Source: Halobacillus halophilus (GTDB lineage: Bacteria > Bacillota > Bacilli > Bacillales > Halobacillaceae). From it: DNA of 64,000 bases. The notes below the pieces were generated by a model. It was given only the letters and a program-made list of their open reading frames with translations, was not told the origin of the DNA and made no database searches. Position numbers and translations under genes: made by a program. Where the stretch lies: contig NZ_JAIVAL010000001.1 in NCBI RefSeq assembly GCF_020171985.1, positions 558,001 to 622,000 on the forward strand, given 5' to 3'. Positions within the stretch are counted from its first letter, which is position 1. Every line of letters starts with the position of its first letter. Below, piece after piece: positions 27,278 to 37,030 of this stretch.

Positions 27278-27454
27278 GTCGCACCTTCTTCCATTCCTCA
27301 TAGAAGTTAGCTTTTGTTAAATTCAAGAAAACATACTTATATAAACAAAATGGGTTCAAGGCTACTTAATTTTTAAGGCATGTCCTCCTCTATTTCTTCA
27401 TAACTATCTATATACTGCTCAAATACCGAACAGGTGATGTAAGGAGGTGACCTT

Positions 27455-28315
27455 ATGAAAAAAGTTTGGCTGTACTGGGTATTGGGTCCATTAGTATTCG
27501 TACTTGTACTAGCTGTATATTCAAGTTATTTCAGAGATGATGCTGTTATCAAATATTTCCCACTAGCCCAAGAGAGCACTTTCAGTTCTTATGACACCAA
27601 ATTGGAATTTGAATCTCCACAAGATGATGATGAGTACGAAATAAAATGGGAGATGTTTTCTGAGAGCAATCCATCTATGTATTTAAGACAGGACGTATCT
27701 TTATTATATGTTAACGGAAGGTTAAAGGGGATTATGAATAAGTGGAAGGAAAATACTTCTGTAATACAAAAGAAAACCAGCCTTCATGGAGAGGATAGTA
27801 AAAGGTATGAGGCGATTAGCTTTCACCATGGGGAAATTCATGAAGGAGAAAAACCGATTCAAAGTATTCAGGCTACTTCAAGTGCCACTCTTTATGTAAT
27901 TGATTCACCGCTAACCAAGCGTTCTTCCTTTCATGTACCTTCCACTCCTGAAGAAAAAGAGTGGAAAGAAACACTGGACCATACCATCACACAGCAAATC
28001 GAAGCCCAGTGGGAAGAACTGCTGCGTTATTATCAAATTCCTAAGAATCAGTACACTCCTGTACCTTTAACTCACCTCGGCGAGTTTAAAGATAAACCCT
28101 TCCCGGGGACCACAGAAGAAAACTATGAACGAATAAAAGGGCAGCTATGGGAAGGGCTGTACAAGAATTATATTTTGGGGATTTCCGATGCGGAATCATC
28201 TCATCCTATTCAAAGTTATATTCCTTTAATTCTATTTGATAACAATGGCAAGCACTTAATGGTCCTATTCGAAGATGATACAGGAAAAAAACATCAATTA
28301 ATTCAGTACTATTGA
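27455..28315 (+). CDS. Hypothetical membrane-anchored protein
   Basis: 286 residues: one N-terminal helix (about 6-25) acting as signal anchor, then a hydrophilic, probably extracytoplasmic domain rich in charged and aromatic residues, with no Cys. AAGGAGGTGACCTT precedes ATG 27455, a strong site. It lies on the plus strand between minus-strand spoVAF-like and gluP genes and converges on gluP, overlapping its 3' end by 7 bp. I do not recognise the family. Placement next to a spore gene does not prove a sporulation role. Confidence 0.7.
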   Translation: MKKVWLYWVLGPLVFVLVLAVYSSYFRDDAVIKYFPLAQESTFSSYDTKLEFESPQDDDEYEIKWEMFSESNPSMYLRQDVSLLYVNGRLKGIMNKWKENTSVIQKKTSLHGEDSKRYEAISFHHGEIHEGEKPIQSIQATSSATLYVIDSPLTKRSSFHVPSTPEEKEWKETLDHTITQQIEAQWEELLRYYQIPKNQYTPVPLTHLGEFKDKPFPGTTEENYERIKGQLWEGLYKNYILGISDAESSHPIQSYIPLILFDNNGKHLMVLFEDDTGKKHQLIQYY

Positions 28316-29841
28316 AGCTCCTTTATTAACTCCTGGAAGTCTTGATTCTCAGGTCGTAATTCTGCTGCTGTTCTGGCATGTGTTACAGCCTTACTTTTAT
28401 CTCCTTTTTGCTGATAAAGTAGAGCTAAATTATAATGAGCCTCCCCCATATCAGGGGAGAGCTCAACGACTTTTTTTAAATCCTCAATCGCTTTCTCAGT
28501 TTTACTTAATTGATTATAAGCGTAGGATCGATTAAATCTCAATTCTGCTTCATATCTACCAGGATCATCTAAAGCTTCAGTAGTTATTGAAATCACCTGG
28601 TCATACTCTCCACTTTCATTTAAATCTTGAGTTCGTTGTACCTGCCCTATTCTCTCCCCATCGTTAAACAGCCCTTCACTTCCTATGAGGGCCATCGTGC
28701 CCAGAATAAGGATATAGCCAGTAAGAGCAATACCCTGAAGCAACTTGTCTTTTCGCTTAGGCAGATTAAATGCAGCGGAAGCAATAAAACCTCCAATTAA
28801 TCCGCCCATATGTGCGCCGTTATCGACTTGAGGAACCATAATACCAAAAGCTATATTTAATGCAATAACGAAGATTAAATTCCACCCCATTGTTTTAAAA
28901 AACAATTGTCTATGGCGAACTCCGAAATAAAGCAAAGCCCCAAATAATCCAAAAATAGCCCCGGAAGCACCGGCCGCTACGTGAGGATTTAACATGAAAC
29001 TCGCGACTCCTCCAAAAATACCAGCCAAGAGATAGATCATGGAAAAGCGCCAGGTTCCATAAATGCGTTCAACTGCGATGCCGATGTAATACAAAGCGAG
29101 CATATTCATTAAGAGGTGAAGCAAACCTATGTGAAGAAACATGGAGGAAACTATACGCCACCATTCCCCTTCCATGATCGCCGGATTATACTTTGCCCCA
29201 AACTCAATCAATGTTGAAACAGAAGTCGTACTACCCTGAGATTCTACAAACATGAATAGCAGAATATTAACAGCTAGTAAAATGTAAGTCATCTGAGGTT
29301 TGCCGAATTGAAATAATGCCTGTACTTCCTGCTGTTTTTTCCGATGACTTGATACAATCTGCTGCTTTAGATAAGGAATCATAGCTTCCATTTCATTATG
29401 TGATATTCTTTGTTCCAACATAGGTTCATCGAGTCTTAAAGCTTCATAAAACCGCTTACGTTCATTATTTTTATTTTCGTCTGAAAAATAATATAGTTGT
29501 ACGTTTAACTTTTTGTCTTCGTTTATTTCGGAAACTACATTTTCCCATTCCTCAACAGGAGGAAATTCAGATACATAAATCGTATGCAGAATTACATTTC
29601 CTCCGCGATAAATTTGCCGATTTTGCTTTAACTGTTGATATGTAACTTGAAGATCTCTTTTTAGTTCATTTTTCCAATTAATTTGCTTATATTTGATTCG
29701 AATCACGTGATTCTTCCACTTACCTGAGTACTCAAGCCAAGCTTCTTTATGTTCTGTATTAATATGAAGAACTTCACACCCTTGATTCAGTACAAGATCA
29801 TGAGTTACCTTCCAGAAATAAAAATCCTGTTCTATAAACAT
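28309..29841 (-). CDS. gluP: Rhomboid intramembrane serine protease GluP
   Basis: 510 residues in three parts. The cytosolic N-terminal domain covers about 1-175. The rhomboid core covers about 180-370, with GASGAIFGLFGAL supplying the catalytic Ser, AHMGGLIGGF the catalytic His, and MLHIGLLHLLMNMLALY. The C-terminal TPR-like helices cover about 400-510. In B. subtilis GluP (YqgP) cleaves membrane proteins, including the magnesium transporter MgtE under manganese stress. CAAGGAGGTGAATCT precedes ATG 29841. Domain order and length match YqgP. Confidence 0.93.
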   Translation of the reverse strand: MFIEQDFYFWKVTHDLVLNQGCEVLHINTEHKEAWLEYSGKWKNHVIRIKYKQINWKNELKRDLQVTYQQLKQNRQIYRGGNVILHTIYVSEFPPVEEWENVVSEINEDKKLNVQLYYFSDENKNNERKRFYEALRLDEPMLEQRISHNEMEAMIPYLKQQIVSSHRKKQQEVQALFQFGKPQMTYILLAVNILLFMFVESQGSTTSVSTLIEFGAKYNPAIMEGEWWRIVSSMFLHIGLLHLLMNMLALYYIGIAVERIYGTWRFSMIYLLAGIFGGVASFMLNPHVAAGASGAIFGLFGALLYFGVRHRQLFFKTMGWNLIFVIALNIAFGIMVPQVDNGAHMGGLIGGFIASAAFNLPKRKDKLLQGIALTGYILILGTMALIGSEGLFNDGERIGQVQRTQDLNESGEYDQVISITTEALDDPGRYEAELRFNRSYAYNQLSKTEKAIEDLKKVVELSPDMGEAHYNLALLYQQKGDKSKAVTHARTAAELRPENQDFQELIKELQ

Positions 29842-29907
29842 AGATTCACCTCCTTGGTACTATTTATCATATCATGAGGAAATCAACCATAGCCATTAGT
29901 AGGATTG

Positions 29908-29936
29908 ACAAAAAAAGCTGCCTTTATGGCAGCTTA
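29908..29936 (-). terminator. Terminator of the 69-residue ORF
   Basis: AAGCTGCC / GGCAGCTT stem on the minus strand, with the stop codon in the loop and a T run following. Confidence 0.75.
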
Positions 29937-30133
29937 GAGTCAGGTCTTTGAAACATCTGGGCAAGCAACTTCCTTCTTACCCATGGAACGCTCATAGAAG
30001 TTTTAACTAAACTTCTTCTAAGTAGAGGTACTTTTGTAACCATATCCAGTACACGATAACGAAACTTATAAGCTCCGTATAGAATGAAGATCATTAACAA
30101 AGTCCATTTCAGAATCGGGTGCAACTCATCCAC
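29924..30133 (-). CDS. Hypothetical 69-residue single-helix protein
   Basis: One N-terminal hydrophobic helix (about 8-24) followed by a basic amphipathic region (RYRVLDMVTK..., RRSLVK, RRKLL). GAGGTGGATGAG overlaps the start; ATG 30133 is within reach of AAAATGAGGTG. It lies between gluP and ldh, the place of the small gene yqgO in B. subtilis; I could not confirm that identity. Its own terminator supports it being expressed. Confidence 0.6.
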   Translation of the reverse strand: MDELHPILKWTLLMIFILYGAYKFRYRVLDMVTKVPLLRRSLVKTSMSVPWVRRKLLAQMFQRPDSKLP

Positions 30134-30183
30134 CTCATTTTAAACATTAGTTGATGAGTCTATTTTCACCAGATCTACACTCG

Positions 30184-31194
<1,011 letters not shown>

Positions 31195-31239
31195 CTAGAA
31201 ATTATGGGATGCGCGCTCTCAATCTTTAAGAATATTTTG

Positions 31240-31809
31240 TTAAAACTGTCTGGTTTTAAATAACCCTTTTTCCGTGAGGATATAATCCACTCTCTGATCA
31301 AACTTCTCTATTGGCAGAGAAGAGAACTTCTGTGCCTCTGAAGCGATCATGATGGTGTCTCCTTCAAATCCCTCTAGAAACCTATCATAATACCCACCGC
31401 CATAACCTATCCTATAGCCAGAATCATCAAATAAAAGTCCAGGAACTAAAAGTAGGTGAATCCCTTCCTTTTTTACCTTCTCTGAAGCAGCAGGATCTGG
31501 TTCTTTCAATCCAAAGTAAACGGTTTCCAACTGCCCATAATCTTCCAGTTTGTAAAAATCCATCTCTCTAGTCTTAGGAATACACTTTGGCACAACTACC
31601 TGCTTATGCTCCTTCCACCCTTGATCAATAATAGGATATGTAGACCATTCATGTTCCTGAGAAATAGTCATCCCTATCATTTTAGCATTTTTCCATAGAT
31701 CACTTTTGAATAAATGCTGATATAGAGCCGATTGAATCGAATCTTTATTATCTCTGGAAAGGTTATTTAATAGTTGCTTGCCTATCTTTCTGCACTCTTT
31801 CTTATCCAT
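31240..31809 (-). CDS. yqgN: 5-formyltetrahydrofolate cyclo-ligase
   Basis: 189 residues. Converts 5-formyl-THF to 5,10-methenyl-THF with ATP. LLLVPGLLFDDSGYRIGYGGGYYDRFL near 130-157 is the family signature, with the Gly-rich nucleotide loop; an N-terminal basic motif K-KEC-RKIGK begins the protein. AAAAGGAGACAGG precedes ATG 31809. Located after rpmG as in B. subtilis yqgN. The product would supply folate for one-carbon metabolism alongside gcv. Confidence 0.93.
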   Translation of the reverse strand: MDKKECRKIGKQLLNNLSRDNKDSIQSALYQHLFKSDLWKNAKMIGMTISQEHEWSTYPIIDQGWKEHKQVVVPKCIPKTREMDFYKLEDYGQLETVYFGLKEPDPAASEKVKKEGIHLLLVPGLLFDDSGYRIGYGGGYYDRFLEGFEGDTIMIASEAQKFSSLPIEKFDQRVDYILTEKGLFKTRQF

Positions 31810-31943
31810 AAAGCCTGTCTCCTTTTAGAAGTGGCTATCTTCATTCAAAAATTAAAGCCAACCCTTCTACCCATGTTCGTAAGGGGCGCAACTGTCTTGA
31901 AACTAAGCATGCCAATATCGAAAAGGCGCTGAAAATTAATATA

Positions 31944-31976
31944 AAAAAACAGTAGGAAATAATCCTACTGTTTTAT
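31944..31976 (-). terminator. rpmG terminator
   Basis: AACAGTAGGATTATTTCCTACTGTT hairpin on the minus strand, given here as stem AACAGTAGG / CCTACTGTT, followed by a T7 run; it begins at the rpmG stop codon. Confidence 0.9.
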
Positions 31977-32122
31977 TTAGTCTCACGGTGCAAGGTGTGT
32001 TTACCTAGACGAGGACTATATTTACTTAGTTCCAAACGCTCAGGGTTTTTACGTTTGTTTTTTGTAGTAATGTAATTGCGGTCACCTGTTTCGGTACAAG
32101 CAAGTGTAATGTTTACACGCAT
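31973..32122 (-). CDS. rpmG: 50S ribosomal protein L33 (zinc-independent form)
   Basis: 49 residues of L33. It begins [18 protein letters not shown] and ends [11 protein letters not shown]. Zinc-ribbon L33 has two CxxC pairs; here the first is CTET and the second position reads SPRL, so only one Cys remains and no zinc site can form. The gene is below the usual ORF length cutoff. GGAGGGATAAACA precedes ATG 32122. A zinc-binding copy may exist elsewhere. Confidence 0.95.
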   Translation of the reverse strand: MRVNITLACTETGDRNYITTKNKRKNPERLELSKYSPRLGKHTLHRETK

Positions 32123-32292
32123 TGTTTATCCCTCCAAATTCAATCTTTTCACTATATCATCTATTTCATCAGACTCTATTAATGTTAACAAATTACCTTA
32201 TTGCTTGCAAGTATAATTTTGAAGTTGGTCTTACAAACTTCTAACAGATGAATACACTAGATATTCACGAACCCCGTTTCATTTTAATCCAT

Positions 32293-32337
32293 TAAGAAAC
32301 AGAAAGCTGTTCCAGACGAACAGCTTTCTGCTTCTTA
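32293..32337 (-). terminator. phoU / pst operon terminator
   Basis: Long stem AGAAGCAGAAAGCTGTTC / GAACAGCTTTCTGTTTCTT on the minus strand right after the phoU stop. Confidence 0.85.
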
Positions 32338-32997
32338 TTTATTTAAATCATAAGATTGACCTTTTACAAGATAGAATATATTCTCACCTATATTCGTAAT
32401 ATGATCCGCAAAGCGTTCAATATATCTTGCTACATAGGAAATTTGCATAATGTGCTGAATTTGCTGAGGATTTATTGCAGTTAATTCTAAAGTTTCCCTT
32501 ACAACTTCCCCATATTTTCTATCGACCACATCATCCATTTCTGCCAGTTTACTTGCTAAAGAAATATCCTCATACTCAAAAGCTTTAACTGCTAAGTCCA
32601 CCATATCCATGGCTAGTACAGCCATCTCTCTTAATTCAGGATTTATCTCAATTCCATGATCCTCACCCAGGTGAATAGTTGCCTTGGCAATATTCGTACC
32701 ATGGTCAGCCATACGTTCCAAATCAGATGATATTTTAATGGCTGTGATTAAACGCCTCAAATCGCGAGCGACCGGCTGCTGTTTAGCGATTAGCAAAATA
32801 GCATCTTCGTTTATTTTATCTTCCTTTGCATCAATAATTGCATCATCTTCAATAATTTTTGTAGCTTTACTAACATCGCCTTGATAAAAAACGTGGATCG
32901 CAGTATCAAGTGAATATTTTGAATCAAGAGCCAGTTCTTTTATCTTTTCTTTCAAATCATTTAATTCTTCTTCAAAATGTTGACGAATAGAGACCAT
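32335..32997 (-). CDS. phoU: Phosphate transport system regulator PhoU
   Basis: 220 residues, all-helical, two PhoU repeats. Each has the E/D-rich metal motif region (SSDLERMADHGTNIAKA and ISYVARYIERFADHITNIGENI). PhoU couples Pst transport to PhoR signalling and curbs phosphate uptake. AAGGGGGGAAACTA precedes ATG 32997. Last gene of the pst operon. B. subtilis lacks phoU at its pst locus, so this arrangement differs from it. Confidence 0.95.
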   Translation of the reverse strand: MVSIRQHFEEELNDLKEKIKELALDSKYSLDTAIHVFYQGDVSKATKIIEDDAIIDAKEDKINEDAILLIAKQQPVARDLRRLITAIKISSDLERMADHGTNIAKATIHLGEDHGIEINPELREMAVLAMDMVDLAVKAFEYEDISLASKLAEMDDVVDRKYGEVVRETLELTAINPQQIQHIMQISYVARYIERFADHITNIGENIFYLVKGQSYDLNK

Positions 32998-33021
32998 TAG
33001 TTTCCCCCCTCAAACACTTAC

Positions 33022-33873
33022 TTAACCAAAGCGTCCTGTAATATAATCTTCCGTCCGCTTATCTTGAGGGTTTTGGAATAAATCATCTGTTTCAGCGAAC
33101 TCAACCAATTCTCCATTCAAAAAGAAAGCTGTTTTGTCAGATATACGAGCAGCTTGCTGCATGTTGTGCGTCACAATAATAATACTATACTTTTTCTTAA
33201 GCTCCTGAACAAGCTCCTCTACTTTTGAGGTAGAGATTGGGTCTAATGAAGATGTTGGCTCATCCATCAGGATCACGTCTGGCTCAACGGCGAGGGCACG
33301 GGCAATACATACACGCTGCTGCTGACCACCGGAAAGACCATAGGCATTTGCATCCAAACGGTCTTTTAATTCATCCCAAATAGCCGCATCCTTTAAGCTT
33401 TTCTCAACAATTTCGTCAAGAACTTCTTTTTTCTTAATTCCGTGCACTCTTGGACCATAGGCTACATTATCATATACAGACTTAGGAAATGGATTTGGAG
33501 ATTGGAAAACCATTCCTACTTTCGTTCTTAAATATTCCTGCTTAAAGTTCCCATTAAAAATATCCTGATCACGATATTTAATGGAACCGGAAGTCTTAAC
33601 GATGGGTACCATTTCTACCATACGATTTAACGTTTTAATAAAAGTGGACTTCCCACACCCTGAAGGACCAATGATCGCTGTTACCCTTTTTTCTGGAACG
33701 TCCATATTGATTTCGTAAAGTGCTTGATTGCTTCCATACCATAAATTCAGATCTTCTACTTGCATAACATTTTTACTTTCTCTGTTTTGCTGTTTATCTT
33801 TTTTCTCAACAATAGGTTTTGAAGTAATGCTACCTGCTCTCGTTTCTTGTGTTTCTTCACTGATTTTAGTCAT
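33022..33873 (-). CDS. pstB: Phosphate ABC transporter ATP-binding protein
   Basis: 283 residues with an N-terminal polar extension of about 35 residues before the ABC domain. Walker [11 protein letters not shown]-loop FQSPNPFP, signature [13 protein letters not shown] and Walker [14 protein letters not shown] are all present, along with the PstB-typical LNRMVEMVP. Hydrolyses ATP to drive PstCA. ATG 33873 follows GAGGAGGGG. A single pstB is present, where B. subtilis has two. Confidence 0.95.
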   Translation of the reverse strand: MTKISEETQETRAGSITSKPIVEKKDKQQNRESKNVMQVEDLNLWYGSNQALYEINMDVPEKRVTAIIGPSGCGKSTFIKTLNRMVEMVPIVKTSGSIKYRDQDIFNGNFKQEYLRTKVGMVFQSPNPFPKSVYDNVAYGPRVHGIKKKEVLDEIVEKSLKDAAIWDELKDRLDANAYGLSGGQQQRVCIARALAVEPDVILMDEPTSSLDPISTSKVEELVQELKKKYSIIIVTHNMQQAARISDKTAFFLNGELVEFAETDDLFQNPQDKRTEDYITGRFG

Positions 33874-33897
33874 TGTGAAACCCCTCCTCATCCTTGT

Positions 33898-34776
33898 TTA
33901 AAGACGCTGCTGAAATTTATTACGAATAAATACGGCAATTGAATTCATTAATAGCAGAACTGCTAGAAGTATTATGATTCCAGCCCCCGCTACAAATTGC
34001 CACTCTTCTTGTGGTCTTCCTGTCCAATTATAGATCTGGATCGGCATAACGGTGTACTTCGCAAGCAATGAATCTGGAAGCGTATAAATGGCAGTAGCAG
34101 CTCCGACAATAATTAATGGTGCTGTTTCCCCAATAGCCCTTGAAAGGGCAATTATAGTCCCGGTCAAGATACCAGGAAGTGCTGCAGGCAGAATCACACG
34201 TGCGATTGTCTGCCATTTAGAGGCCCCCATCCCTAATGAAGCTTGATGCAGATCAATAGGTACGGATCTTAGAGCTTCTTGGGCAGATACTACAATAACC
34301 GGCAGTATCAGTAACGCCATCGTTAAACCCCCGGCGATCAAAGTATAACCAAAGTTAAACATATAAACAAAGAAGGTAAGACCTAATAATCCAAAGACAA
34401 TAGATGGTACACCTGCTAAGTTAGAGATGTTCACTCTTATAAATTCTGTAAATTTGTTTTGCGAGGCGTACTCCTCTAAATAAATAGCTGAGGCGACCCC
34501 TACTATGACAGAGAATATTGCAACTATAACCATTAACATAATGGATCCTATCATTCCTATCCAAATCCCTGCTTCTTCTGGATAAGGAGCTGGTCCACTA
34601 GTCAGGTAATCCCAGCTTAAATAACCAATTCCTTGAGTCAATACGCGGTAAAAAAGGAGTACTAGAAAAACAAGACCAACGGAGGTAGCCAGAAAGAACA
34701 TACCCATCATTATCTTATTTTTTAATACTCTTCCTTTCATTCGTTTCTTGATGCCTTCTTCATTTTGTCCAAGCAT
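33898..34776 (-). CDS. pstA: Phosphate ABC transporter permease PstA
   Basis: 292 residues, six transmembrane helices. The cytoplasmic EAA loop reads EALRSVPIDLHQASLGMGASKWQT, contacting PstB. ATG 34776 overlaps the pstC stop by one base (TAATG), so the two permease genes are translationally coupled. Confidence 0.94.
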   Translation of the reverse strand: MLGQNEEGIKKRMKGRVLKNKIMMGMFFLATSVGLVFLVLLFYRVLTQGIGYLSWDYLTSGPAPYPEEAGIWIGMIGSIMLMVIVAIFSVIVGVASAIYLEEYASQNKFTEFIRVNISNLAGVPSIVFGLLGLTFFVYMFNFGYTLIAGGLTMALLILPVIVVSAQEALRSVPIDLHQASLGMGASKWQTIARVILPAALPGILTGTIIALSRAIGETAPLIIVGAATAIYTLPDSLLAKYTVMPIQIYNWTGRPQEEWQFVAGAGIIILLAVLLLMNSIAVFIRNKFQQRL

Positions 34777-35723
34777 TAATATTCCTCCCTGAACTTACGT
34801 GAAATATACTGTGCTAACAAGTTCATACCCAGAGTGAAGACGAATAACGTCATTCCAACTGCATATAAACTATAATAGATCGTAGAGCCAAACGTTGTAT
34901 CGCCCGTAGCAGCCTGGACAATAAAAGCTGTCATCGTCTGAATGGACTCTGTGGGATCAAACGTTAAGTTCGGCGTAGCTCCTGCAGCAATTGTTACAAT
35001 CATGGTTTCACCAATTGCACGGGAGATAGCCAGCACAATTGAGGCAACGATTCCCGAAAACGCAGCTGGAAGTACAACCTTATATACAACTTCTAGCTTT
35101 GTAGCTCCAAGACCGTATGCTCCTTCACGAAGTGCGTTTGGTACAGAGTTCATAGCATCTTCTGATAAAGACGCTACCATTGGAATAATCATAATCCCAA
35201 CAACAAATCCACCGCTTAAAGCGTTGAAGATGCCAAGATCTGGGATAATACCCTGGAACATTGGTGTAACGAACGTTAAAGCAAAGTAACCATAAACAAC
35301 CGTAGGGATTCCTGCTAAAACCTCTAAAATCGGTTTAATCACACGTCTCACCTTGTCGTTAGCGTACTCACTCAAAAATATGGCTGACATAAGACCTAAT
35401 GGAACAGCGACCACTGTTGCGATCAATGTAATGAGTAGGGTTCCACCAATGAGTGGAGCTACTCCATAATCACCAGACCACGGCGACCAGTTTGTTCCCG
35501 TATAGAAATCAATCATAGATACATTCGAAAAGAAACCAATAGACTCACGTAATAAAGTAAATAATATGCCGACTGTCGTTAAAACACTGATGATAGCACA
35601 GAATAGTAAAAACCACGGGATAATCTTCTCAATACGCTGTCCAAAAGTGGTTTTTTGTTTGTTTCGTTCGATTAAATCCTGGACATTCAATTTATTTCCC
35701 TCTGATTGTAAACTTTTGTCCAT
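34776..35723 (-). CDS. pstC: Phosphate ABC transporter permease PstC
   Basis: 315 residues, six main helices, with the EAA loop EDAMNSVPNALREGAYGLGATK. ATG 35723 follows GAGAGGAG; an in-frame ATG seven codons upstream lacks a site. It lies downstream of a stable inverted repeat after pstS. Confidence 0.94.
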   Translation of the reverse strand: MDKSLQSEGNKLNVQDLIERNKQKTTFGQRIEKIIPWFLLFCAIISVLTTVGILFTLLRESIGFFSNVSMIDFYTGTNWSPWSGDYGVAPLIGGTLLITLIATVVAVPLGLMSAIFLSEYANDKVRRVIKPILEVLAGIPTVVYGYFALTFVTPMFQGIIPDLGIFNALSGGFVVGIMIIPMVASLSEDAMNSVPNALREGAYGLGATKLEVVYKVVLPAAFSGIVASIVLAISRAIGETMIVTIAAGATPNLTFDPTESIQTMTAFIVQAATGDTTFGSTIYYSLYAVGMTLFVFTLGMNLLAQYISRKFREEY

Positions 35724-35745
35724 TTTCAAACTCCTCTCATCCATA

Positions 35746-35783
35746 AGGCAAGGTGAGACTAATGATTAGTCTCACCTACCTTG
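35746..35783 (-). promoter_or_regulatory. Intercistronic hairpin between pstS and pstC
   Basis: On the minus strand AAGGTAGGTGAGACTAAT pairs with ATTAGTCTCACCTTGCCTT, but only a weak T tract follows. It may act as a partial terminator or as a 3' stabiliser that leaves more pstS than pstCAB mRNA. Confidence 0.65.
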
Positions 35784-35801
35784 TTAGATTTTAAAAATCA
35801 A

Positions 35802-36824
35802 TTACTCTGCCCAGCCTTTAACCTTATCAAGCTGTTCCTCATATTTTTCTTCAGGAAGAGCAACATATCCAACTTCTTCTGCAGCTTTTCCTGCATTGTT
35901 TAATGTGTACTCAACAAAGTCACGTACTTGTGGCTTGTTTTTATAAGCCTCTACATTCACATAAGTGAATAATGGACGGGATAGTGGTGTATAAGAACCA
36001 TCCTGGATTGTTTCACCAGAAGGTTTTACAGGTTCAGCATCCCCTTCAGCAATTCCTAGAACTTTTAGCGCATCTTTATTTTCCGCATAGTAAGCGTAAC
36101 CGAAGAATCCGATTGCATTTGGATTATTTTCAATCCCGCGTACTAGAACGTTGTCATCTTCAGAAAGAGTTGTATTTTCTCCTTCTTTCATAGGGTTTTC
36201 TTCAAGAATAACTTCATTGAAGTAATCAAAAGTACCTGAGTCATGTCCAGGAGCAAAGATTTCAATTTGCTCTTCAGGCCAGTCCGGGTTAATGTCAGAC
36301 CACATTTGTGCATCAGAAGATTCAAGGAAAATTTGTCTTAGTTGTTCAATTGTCAGGTTCTCAACGAAATCGTTCTTTGCACTAACCGCTACAGACAGAC
36401 CGTCGTAAGCAAGAGTTAGTGGCTCAAGTTGTACGCCGTTTTCTTCTGCAATTTTCTTCTCTTCTTCTTTAATTTCACGAGAAGCATTACTTAGGTCGAT
36501 TTCACCTTTAGTGGATTTCTTGAAACCACCGCCGGATCCAGAGCTGTTTAGGGATGTCTCAACTTCAGGAGCCTCTTCACGATAGCTGAACGTAAGGTTT
36601 TCCATGATTGGGAAAACTGTTGAAGAACCATCAATTGCGATTGGGCCAGAAACTTCCTCTCCTTCTTCAGAAGAACTTCCCTCACTACCTGAGCTTTCCT
36701 CAGAACTTTCAGAGCCGCTTCCTTCGTCACCGCTGGCATCGTCGCCAGAACCACCGCATGCAGCAAGTACTCCAAGCACTAAAATAAATGCAAACATTAG
36801 TGCTAAACTTTTAAAGTTTTTCAT
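35802..36824 (-). CDS. pstS: Phosphate-binding lipoprotein PstS
   Basis: 340 residues. A lipoprotein signal ends in LGVLAACGG, with Cys23 as the lipidated residue. A Ser/Glu/Gly-rich linker (about 24-60) precedes the periplasmic-binding-type domain. IDGSSTVFP and SGSGGGFKKSTKGEIDLSNASR contact phosphate in this family. The many Glu/Asp residues suit a salt-adapted surface protein (inference). GGGGGAGAAAGAA precedes ATG 36824. First gene of the operon under the PhoP array. Confidence 0.95.
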   Translation of the reverse strand: MKNFKSLALMFAFILVLGVLAACGGSGDDASGDEGSGSESSEESSGSEGSSSEEGEEVSGPIAIDGSSTVFPIMENLTFSYREEAPEVETSLNSSGSGGGFKKSTKGEIDLSNASREIKEEEKKIAEENGVQLEPLTLAYDGLSVAVSAKNDFVENLTIEQLRQIFLESSDAQMWSDINPDWPEEQIEIFAPGHDSGTFDYFNEVILEENPMKEGENTTLSEDDNVLVRGIENNPNAIGFFGYAYYAENKDALKVLGIAEGDAEPVKPSGETIQDGSYTPLSRPLFTYVNVEAYKNKPQVRDFVEYTLNNAGKAAEEVGYVALPEEKYEEQLDKVKGWAE

Positions 36825-36903
36825 TTCTTTCTCCCCCTATTTCTAAACAAGTATTATGTGATGCCGGCTTGACCAACTCACATTTTATATATTAAAGAAA
36901 GAG

Positions 36904-36942
36904 TTTTAAGGACATATAAATCAAACGTAAAGGTTTTGTAAA
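36904..36942 (-). promoter_or_regulatory. PhoP box array upstream of pstS
   Basis: On the minus strand four hexamers, TTTACA, TTTACG, TTTATA and TTAAAA, each separated by 5 bp, give an exact 11-bp period. This is the Bacillus PhoP box layout (TTHAYA repeats). It lies 80-118 bp upstream of the pstS start, with an AT-rich candidate -10 (TATAAA) about 15-20 bp downstream. Confidence 0.85.
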
Positions 36943-36977
36943 TTGGTCGATTTTTATCGATTTTTATTTGTAAAGCA

Positions 36978-37018
36978 TAAAAAAAGCTAACCGAAAGAGA
37001 TTTCGGTTAGCTTTTACG
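36978..37018 (-). terminator. pbpA terminator
   Basis: Stem AAAAGCTAACCGAAA / TTTCGGTTAGCTTTT followed by a T run on the minus strand, 15 bp past pbpA. Confidence 0.9.
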
Positions 37019-37030
37019 CAATTCATATAA

